Assembly: GCF_039542905.1 (NCBI RefSeq)
Contig: NZ_BAABIS010000001.1
Location: forward strand, 6,200,001 to 6,264,000
Source of the DNA: Kitasatospora terrestris
GTDB lineage: Bacteria; Actinomycetota; Actinomycetes; Streptomycetales; Streptomycetaceae
Length of the DNA: 64,000 nucleotides
Direction: 5' to 3'
The translations under genes were made by a program, and so were the position numbers. Of this stretch, positions 59,515 to 64,000 are shown piece by piece. Within the stretch, counting starts at the first letter, position 1. The number at the start of each line of letters is the position of its first letter. The notes under the pieces were generated by a model. It searched no databases. It was not told the origin of the DNA and saw nothing but the letters and a program-made list of their open reading frames with translations.

Positions 59515-60459
59515 GTGACGGCGACGGAGCCGGGCGAGCGGGCCCTGGAGGGCCACTTCGAGGCGGTGGTCGCCGCCGACCAGCGGATCGAGCCGCGGGA
59601 CTGGATGCCGGAGGCGTACCGCGCGACGCTGGTGCGGCAGATCGCCCAGCACGCCCACTCGGAGATCATCGGCATGCAGCCGGAGGGCAACTGGCTGACC
59701 CGGGCGCCCTCGCTGCGCCGCAAGGCGATCCTGCTGGCCAAGGCGCAGGACGAGGCGGGCCACGGCCTGTACCTGTACGCGGCCGCCGAGACGCTGGGCG
59801 TCGACCGCGCCGAGCTGACCGAGAAGCTGATCGACGGCCGGCAGAAGTACTCCTCGATCTTCAACTACCCGACGCTGACCTTCGCCGACGTCGGCGTGAT
59901 CGGCTGGCTGGTGGACGGCGCGGCGATCTGCAACCAGGTGCCGCTCTGCCGCTGCAGCTACGGCCCCTACGCCCGGGCGATGGTGCGGATCTGCAAGGAG
60001 GAGTCCTTCCACCAGCGGCAGGGCTACGAGCTGCTGATGACGCTGATGCGCGGCACCGAGGCGCAGCGCGCGATGGTGCAGGACGCGGTGGACCGCTGGT
60101 GGTGGCCGTCGCTGATGATGTTCGGCCCGCCGGACGGCGACTCGCCGAACTCCGAGCGCTCCATGGCGTGGCGGATCAAGCGCCACACCAACGACGACCT
60201 GCGCCAGCGCTTCGTCGACATGACCGTGCCGCAGGCCCAGCACCTGGGCGTCACCCTGCCGGACCCGGCCCTGGCGTGGAACGAGGAGCGCGGCGGCTGG
60301 GACTTCGGCGAGCCGGACTGGTCCGAGCTCAAGCAGGTGATCAAGGGCAACGGGCCGTGCAACGTGCAGCGCGTCGAGCGCCGCCGGGCCGCCCACGAGG
60401 ACGGCGCCTGGGTCCGCGAGGCGGCCCTGGCGTACGCGAGCAAGAGGAGTGCGCAGTGA
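59515..60459 (+). CDS. paaA: Phenylacetyl-CoA epoxidase subunit PaaA
   Basis: A 314-aa catalytic subunit of ring-1,2-phenylacetyl-CoA epoxidase. Diiron ligands are in AHSEIIGMQPEGNW, KAQDEAGHGLYLY and KEESFHQRQGYELL. The GTG at 59515 follows GGGAGGTG. It leads paaABCDE, each gene overlapping or closely following the last. It begins aerobic phenylacetate breakdown. Confidence 0.96.
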   Translation: MTATEPGERALEGHFEAVVAADQRIEPRDWMPEAYRATLVRQIAQHAHSEIIGMQPEGNWLTRAPSLRRKAILLAKAQDEAGHGLYLYAAAETLGVDRAELTEKLIDGRQKYSSIFNYPTLTFADVGVIGWLVDGAAICNQVPLCRCSYGPYARAMVRICKEESFHQRQGYELLMTLMRGTEAQRAMVQDAVDRWWWPSLMMFGPPDGDSPNSERSMAWRIKRHTNDDLRQRFVDMTVPQAQHLGVTLPDPALAWNEERGGWDFGEPDWSELKQVIKGNGPCNVQRVERRRAAHEDGAWVREAALAYASKRSAQ

Positions 60460-60749
60460 GCGAGTCCAAGGCCGGCTGGCCGCTGTACGAGGTGTTCGTG
60501 CGTCCGCGCCGCGGGCTGAACCACGTCCACGTGGGTTCGCTGCACGCCGCCGACGACCGGATGGCGCTGCTGAACGCCCGCGACCTGTACACCCGGCGCA
60601 ACGAGGGCGTCAGCCTGTGGGTGGTGCGCTCCGACGCGATCACCGCCTCCGCGCCCGACGAGCGCGACCCGTTCTTCGCGCCCAGCGGCGACAAGGTGTA
60701 CCGCCACCCGACCTTCTACGACATCCCCGAGGATGTCCCGCACATCTGA
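60456..60749 (+). CDS. paaB: Phenylacetyl-CoA epoxidase subunit PaaB
   Basis: A 97-aa small subunit that bridges the PaaAC complex. WPLYEVFVRPRRGLNHVHVGSLHA is diagnostic, along with NARDLYTRRNEGVSLWVV. The GTG overlaps the paaA stop as GTGA, with AGAGGAG upstream. Confidence 0.95.
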   Translation: MSESKAGWPLYEVFVRPRRGLNHVHVGSLHAADDRMALLNARDLYTRRNEGVSLWVVRSDAITASAPDERDPFFAPSGDKVYRHPTFYDIPEDVPHI

Positions 60750-60765
60750 CGACGGGGACCACACG

Positions 60766-61647
60766 ATGACCGACGACCACGTCTACCTCTCCCTCTCCGA
60801 GGCGGGCGCCGAGCCGGAGGGCGAGGCCCGCTGGGCCTACGGCACCGGGTTCACCGACCCGCTGCTCGGCGTCGACACCGCGCTGCCGGCGGGTGTGGAC
60901 GGCGAGGACCTCGCCGCGTACTGCCGGATGCTCGGCGACGACGCCCTGGTGCTCGCCCAGCGGCTGATCGAGTGGGTCACCCGCGCCCCCGAGCTGGAGG
61001 AGGAGGTGGCGCTCGCCAACCTCGGCCTCGACCTGCTCGGCCAGGCCCGCCACCTGCTCACCCGTTCGGGCCAGGCGGACGGCAGCGGCCGCACCGAGGA
61101 CGACCTGGCGTACCTGCGCGAGGACCACGAGTTCCGCAACGTCCGGCTGGTCGAGCTGGAGAACGGCGACTTCGCCGAGTGTGTGGCCCGGTTGCTGCTC
61201 TTCGCCACCGCCCGGCACGCGCTCTACCTCCGGCTCGCCGACCACCCGGACCGGGTGCTCGCCGCGATCGCCGCGCGCGGCGTCAAGGAGCTCGCGTACC
61301 ACCGCGAGTACGCCGAGTCCTGGGTGCTGCGGCTCGGCGACGGCACCGCGCACTCGCACCGGCGGATGCAGGACGCGCTGGACGCGCTCTGGCCCTGGCT
61401 GGACGAGCTGTTCACCCCGCACGAGGTCGAACTGCGGCTCGGCGTCGACCCGTCCGTGCTCCGCGAGCCGGTGCTCGCCGCGCTCGGGGCCGTCGTCACC
61501 GAGGCCACCCTGACCGTGCCCGAGGCCCAGCCGCGCGCCTACGTCAACGGCCGGGCCGGACGGCACGGCGTGCACACCGAGGCGCTCGGCCCGATGCTCG
61601 CCGAACTCCAGGTGGTGGCCCGGGCCCACCCGGGGGCGACGTGGTGA
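60766..61647 (+). CDS. paaC: Phenylacetyl-CoA epoxidase subunit PaaC
   Basis: A 293-aa structural partner of PaaA with a ferritin-like fold that usually lacks working iron. LGDDALVLAQRLIEW, ANLGLDLLGQARHLL and ELAYHREYAESWVLRLGDGT are typical. The ATG at 60766 follows GGGGA. The stop overlaps paaD as GTGA. Confidence 0.95.
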   Translation: MTDDHVYLSLSEAGAEPEGEARWAYGTGFTDPLLGVDTALPAGVDGEDLAAYCRMLGDDALVLAQRLIEWVTRAPELEEEVALANLGLDLLGQARHLLTRSGQADGSGRTEDDLAYLREDHEFRNVRLVELENGDFAECVARLLLFATARHALYLRLADHPDRVLAAIAARGVKELAYHREYAESWVLRLGDGTAHSHRRMQDALDALWPWLDELFTPHEVELRLGVDPSVLREPVLAALGAVVTEATLTVPEAQPRAYVNGRAGRHGVHTEALGPMLAELQVVARAHPGATW

Positions 61648-62150
61648 CCGTGCTGAGCCGGAACCGGGCCTGGGAGGTCGCGGCCGCCGTGCCCGACCCC
61701 GAACTGCCCATGCTCACCCTCGCCGACCTCGGCGTCCTCGCCGAGGTCAGCGAGCAGGACGGCGCGGTGACCGCCTGGATCACCCCCACCTACTCCGGCT
61801 GCCCGGCCGTCGCCGAGATGGCCGCCGACGTCGACGCCCGGCTGCGCGCCGCCGGCTACCACGAGGTCGCGGTCCGGCTGCGGCTCGACCCGCCGTGGTC
61901 CACCGACCTGATCAGCGCCGAGGGCCGGCGCAAGCTCGCCGAGGCCGGCATCGCACCGCCGACCGCCGGTGGCGCGCCGCCGGCCGCCGGCGGACTGCTC
62001 CGACTCGGGCCCACCCGGCGGGTGGTGGCCTGCCCGCAGTGCGGCTCCCAGGACACCGAGGAGCTGTCCCGCTTCGGCTCCACCGCCTGCAAGTCGCTCT
62101 GGCGCTGCCGCAGTTGCCGCGAACCCTTCGACCGGATCAAGGAGATCTGA
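61644..62150 (+). CDS. paaD: PaaD, maturation protein of the epoxidase
   Basis: A 168-aa protein with an N-terminal MIP18/DUF59 domain (VPDPELPMLTLADLGVL and TYSGCPA) and a C-terminal zinc-type site with CPQC and CRSC. It supports Fe-S assembly for the complex. The GTG overlaps paaC and the stop overlaps paaE as TGATG. Confidence 0.94.
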   Translation: MTVLSRNRAWEVAAAVPDPELPMLTLADLGVLAEVSEQDGAVTAWITPTYSGCPAVAEMAADVDARLRAAGYHEVAVRLRLDPPWSTDLISAEGRRKLAEAGIAPPTAGGAPPAAGGLLRLGPTRRVVACPQCGSQDTEELSRFGSTACKSLWRCRSCREPFDRIKEI

Positions 62151-63241
62151 TGGCCGTCCGCCGACCGACGTTCCACGAGCTGCGGATCGCGGCCCTGGAG
62201 CCGCTGTGCGAGGACGCCGTCGCCGTCACCTTCGCCGTCCCCGACGCCCTCGCCGAGGACTTCGCCTTCCTCCCCGGCCAGACCCTCACCCTGCGGCGGA
62301 TCGTCGACGGCGCCGACGAGCGCCGCTCGTACTCGCTCTGCTCGCCGGTCGGCGGGCCGCTGCGGATCGCCGTCCGCGAGGTGCCCGGCGGGTTGTTCTC
62401 GCGCTGGCTGGTGCGCGACGCCCGGGTCGGCGAGAGCATCGAAGTCCTGCCGCCCTCCGGCCTGTTCAGCCCCTCACTGGACACTCCGGCCTCGCACGTG
62501 CTGATCGCCGCAGGCTCCGGCATCACCCCGATGCTCTCCATCGCCGGCTCCGTCCTCGACGCCCACCCCTCGTCGCGGGTCGCCCTGCTGTACGGCAACC
62601 GGCGCAGCGACACCGTGATGTTCGCCGACGAGCTCGCCGACCTGAAGGACCGCCACCTCGACCGGTTCCAACTCGTCCACGTGCTCTCCCGGGAGAGCCG
62701 CGACGCCGAACTGCTCAGCGGCCGCCTCGACCCGGACCGGCTGGGGGCCCTGCTCACCGACCTCGTCGGGGTCGACGGCAGCGACCACTACTGGCTCTGC
62801 GGCCCCTACGGCATGGTCACCGGCGCCCGCGAGGTCCTCGCCGAACTGGGCGTTCCCGCCGAGCGGGTGCACCAGGAACTCTTCCACGCCGAGGACGAGC
62901 CGGTCGCCATGGGGGTCCCCCCGGCCGGAGGCTGGGGGAGGGTCGAGGCCGAACTCGACGGCGAGGCCAGCGAGGTCACCGTCGTCCTCGACGGCCGGGC
63001 CAGCACCCTCAGCCTGCCCCGCGACCGCTCCATCCTGGACGGCGCCCAGCGCTCCCGCCCCGACCTGCCGTTCGCCTGCAAGGGCGGCGTCTGCGGCACC
63101 TGCCGGGCCCTGGTCTGCGACGGCGAGGTCGAGATGCGCCGCAACTTCGCCCTGGAGGAGAAGGAACTCGCCGCCGGCTACGTCCTCACCTGCCAGGCCC
63201 GCCCCCTCACCGACAAGGTCACCGTCGACTACGACCGCTAG
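62150..63241 (+). CDS. paaE: PaaE reductase of phenylacetyl-CoA epoxidase
   Basis: A 363-aa reductase. An FAD domain with RSYSLCSP, an NAD domain with LIAAGSGITPMLSI and LCGPYGMV, and a C-terminal 2Fe-2S ferredoxin domain with CKGGVCGTCRA and a fourth Cys in LTCQARP. It passes electrons from NADPH to PaaA. An extra PPAGGWG-type segment sits in the linker between the NAD and ferredoxin domains. Confidence 0.95.
   Translation: MAVRRPTFHELRIAALEPLCEDAVAVTFAVPDALAEDFAFLPGQTLTLRRIVDGADERRSYSLCSPVGGPLRIAVREVPGGLFSRWLVRDARVGESIEVLPPSGLFSPSLDTPASHVLIAAGSGITPMLSIAGSVLDAHPSSRVALLYGNRRSDTVMFADELADLKDRHLDRFQLVHVLSRESRDAELLSGRLDPDRLGALLTDLVGVDGSDHYWLCGPYGMVTGAREVLAELGVPAERVHQELFHAEDEPVAMGVPPAGGWGRVEAELDGEASEVTVVLDGRASTLSLPRDRSILDGAQRSRPDLPFACKGGVCGTCRALVCDGEVEMRRNFALEEKELAAGYVLTCQARPLTDKVTVDYDR
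62909..62941 (+). repeat. Streptomyces-type short G/C repeat inside paaE
   Basis: A 33-bp stretch of the form GGGGGTCCCCCC, then GGCCGGAGGC and TGGGGGAGG. It matches a short dispersed repeat I recall from many Streptomyces intergenic regions. It keeps the frame and encodes the linker segment between two PaaE domains. Confidence 0.6.
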
Positions 63242-63247
63242 GTCGTC

Positions 63248-63589
63248 CTACGGCGGGGGGATCGGGCCCGGGGCCGGGACGGAGGTGGGGCGCCAGGTGC
63301 TGCCGTCGGGCAGGTCCTGGCGCCCGCCGAGCAGGTAGTCGATGCCGTCCTCGAACTCGATCTCCCACCCGCCGTCGGCGAGGGCCTGCCGGAACGCCGC
63401 CTTGACGGTGTCGCTCAGCGGGTACACGCCGGCCAGCAGCCACGCGTCCGGGCCCCGGTCGAAGAGGTGCCGGACCAGCAGGACTTGCTCGCGGTCGAGC
63501 GTCGATTCGCTGTGCAACTCCTCGCCGCGCCGGCCCTCCAGCTCCCAGAGCACGTTCCGGCCGTCGGCGAACGGGTAGTCGTCGATCAT
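63248..63589 (-). CDS. Hypothetical protein
   Basis: A 113-aa soluble protein. It has no domain I recognise. It opens MIDDYPFADGRNVLWELEGR and ends in a Pro-rich tail. The ATG overlaps the stop of the upstream oxidoreductase gene as ATGA. It converges on paaE with a 6-nt gap. Confidence 0.65.
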   Translation of the reverse strand: MIDDYPFADGRNVLWELEGRRGEELHSESTLDREQVLLVRHLFDRGPDAWLLAGVYPLSDTVKAAFRQALADGGWEIEFEDGIDYLLGGRQDLPDGSTWRPTSVPAPGPIPPP

Positions 63590-64000
63590 GGCGCCGAGCC
63601 CAGTCGTCGGATGCCGGCCGGGGCCGCGTGGGCCGGGGCGGCGGCCGTTCGCGGGTCGCCGAGGAGTTCGACGAGCTCGTTGACGGCGGCGCGGCCGGCC
63701 CGGTTGGCGCCGATGGTGGAGGCGGAGGGGCCGTAGCCGACCAGGTGGATGCGGGGGTCGGCGGTGGCGCGGGTGCCGTCCACCCGGATGCCACCGCCGG
63801 GCTCGCGCAGGCCGAGCGGGGCGAGGTGGGTGGTCTCGGCGCGGAAGCCGGTCGCCCAGACGATCGCGTCGACCGGCAGCTCATGGTCGCCCCAGGCGAC
63901 GCCGTGCTCGGTCAGCCGGTCGAACACGGGCCGCCGCCGCAGCACCCCGAGCTGCTCCGCGCGCCGGTACGCGACGCTCGGACCGAGCCCGGTCACGCTC
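63586..64000 (-). CDS. FAD-dependent oxidoreductase, 5' end missing
   Basis: The C-terminal part of a flavin-containing monooxygenase-like oxidoreductase. The ATGFR motif (DAIVWATGFRAET) and the later GYGPSASTIGANRAGR are typical of that group. The frame stays open to the right edge, so the start lies outside. The stop overlaps the small hypothetical gene as ATGA. Confidence 0.75.
   Translation of the reverse strand, partial: SVTGLGPSVAYRRAEQLGVLRRRPVFDRLTEHGVAWGDHELPVDAIVWATGFRAETTHLAPLGLREPGGGIRVDGTRATADPRIHLVGYGPSASTIGANRAGRAAVNELVELLGDPRTAAAPAHAAPAGIRRLGSAP

Noticed and set aside
57609..60396. Long minus-strand frames opposite the M20 peptidase and paaA
   Set aside because: They are shadows of the plus-strand genes, which have intact zinc and diiron motifs.
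1..64000. tRNA, rRNA, transposon, prophage or secondary-metabolite cluster
   Set aside because: I saw no tRNA-like cloverleaf, rRNA, transposase or integrase. The lone P450 and ABM protein have no polyketide, peptide or terpene synthase beside them.

Overview
The window is 64 kb of very high-GC DNA with strong third-position G/C bias, GTG and TTG starts, 4-nt ATGA/GTGA gene overlaps, a cvn conservon, PaaABCDE, mycelial-type secreted proteins and a DasR-like chitinase operator. It reads as chromosome of a Streptomycetaceae actinobacterium (Streptomyces or Kitasatospora); the genus cannot be fixed from the sequence alone. I see no rRNA, tRNA, CRISPR array, transposase, integrase or prophage gene. 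The annotated genes look vertically inherited and housekeeping-like, with short accessory pieces between them.

Layout. 1-3.2 kb: conservon cvnABCD (cvnA cut by the left edge). 3.2-7.8 kb: MocR regulator divergent from a DMT exporter, an orphan sugar-binding lipoprotein, and a second DMT exporter. 8.1-11.8 kb: a lipase-maturation-factor-like membrane protein, a possible 51-aa coupled ORF, and a large acidic-repeat protein with a C-terminal DUF3320-like domain. 11.8-19.2 kb: yeast-type cytosine deaminase, EI24 membrane protein, cytochrome P450, a GNAT-AAA ATPase fusion, a Cys-rich small protein, an ABM-domain protein, HdeD and an RCK-2TM-RCK protein. 19.3-26.1 kb: two crotonase-fold enzymes, then the tyrosine/homogentisate operon hppD-hmgA-unknown-fahA. 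26.2-35.9 kb: phosphoribosyltransferase-hydrolase fusion, secreted M28 aminopeptidase, PadR plus acyl-CoA dehydrogenase, an AlkZ-like protein, SPW membrane protein, fumarase and an aldo/keto reductase. 36-42.9 kb: secreted and small hypothetical proteins, nitrilase, TfoX-like protein, glutaryl-CoA-type dehydrogenase, Bcr/CflA exporter and an anchored Ser/Thr/Ala-rich protein. 43-48.4 kb: GH18 chitinase and an osmoprotectant (OpuC-type) ABC operon. 48.4-53.5 kb: cysteine leader peptide, cysteine dioxygenase, rhodanese, a SigJ-like ECF sigma factor, and a two-component system followed by a secreted protein and a lipoprotein. 53.9-59.4 kb: SAM methyltransferase, GlsB-type protein, aldo/keto reductase with TetR, and an M20 peptidase coupled to a 35-aa upstream ORF. 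59.5-63.2 kb: paaABCDE. The right edge holds a small hypothetical gene and a truncated FAD-dependent oxidoreductase.

Regulation is unusually readable. I see a 20-bp PadR-type palindrome, a 24-bp TetR-type palindrome, a PaaR-like site at paaA, a DasR-like site at the chitinase, a MerR-architecture promoter (19-bp spacer with a palindrome), a SigB-like promoter, a Cys-codon leader ORF and several promoter arrangements that predict leaderless mRNAs. The most interesting unexplained items are the unknown gene inside the homogentisate operon, where a maleylacetoacetate isomerase would be expected, the coupled micro-ORFs, the GNAT-AAA fusion, the pore protein without a K+ filter and the acidic-repeat protein.
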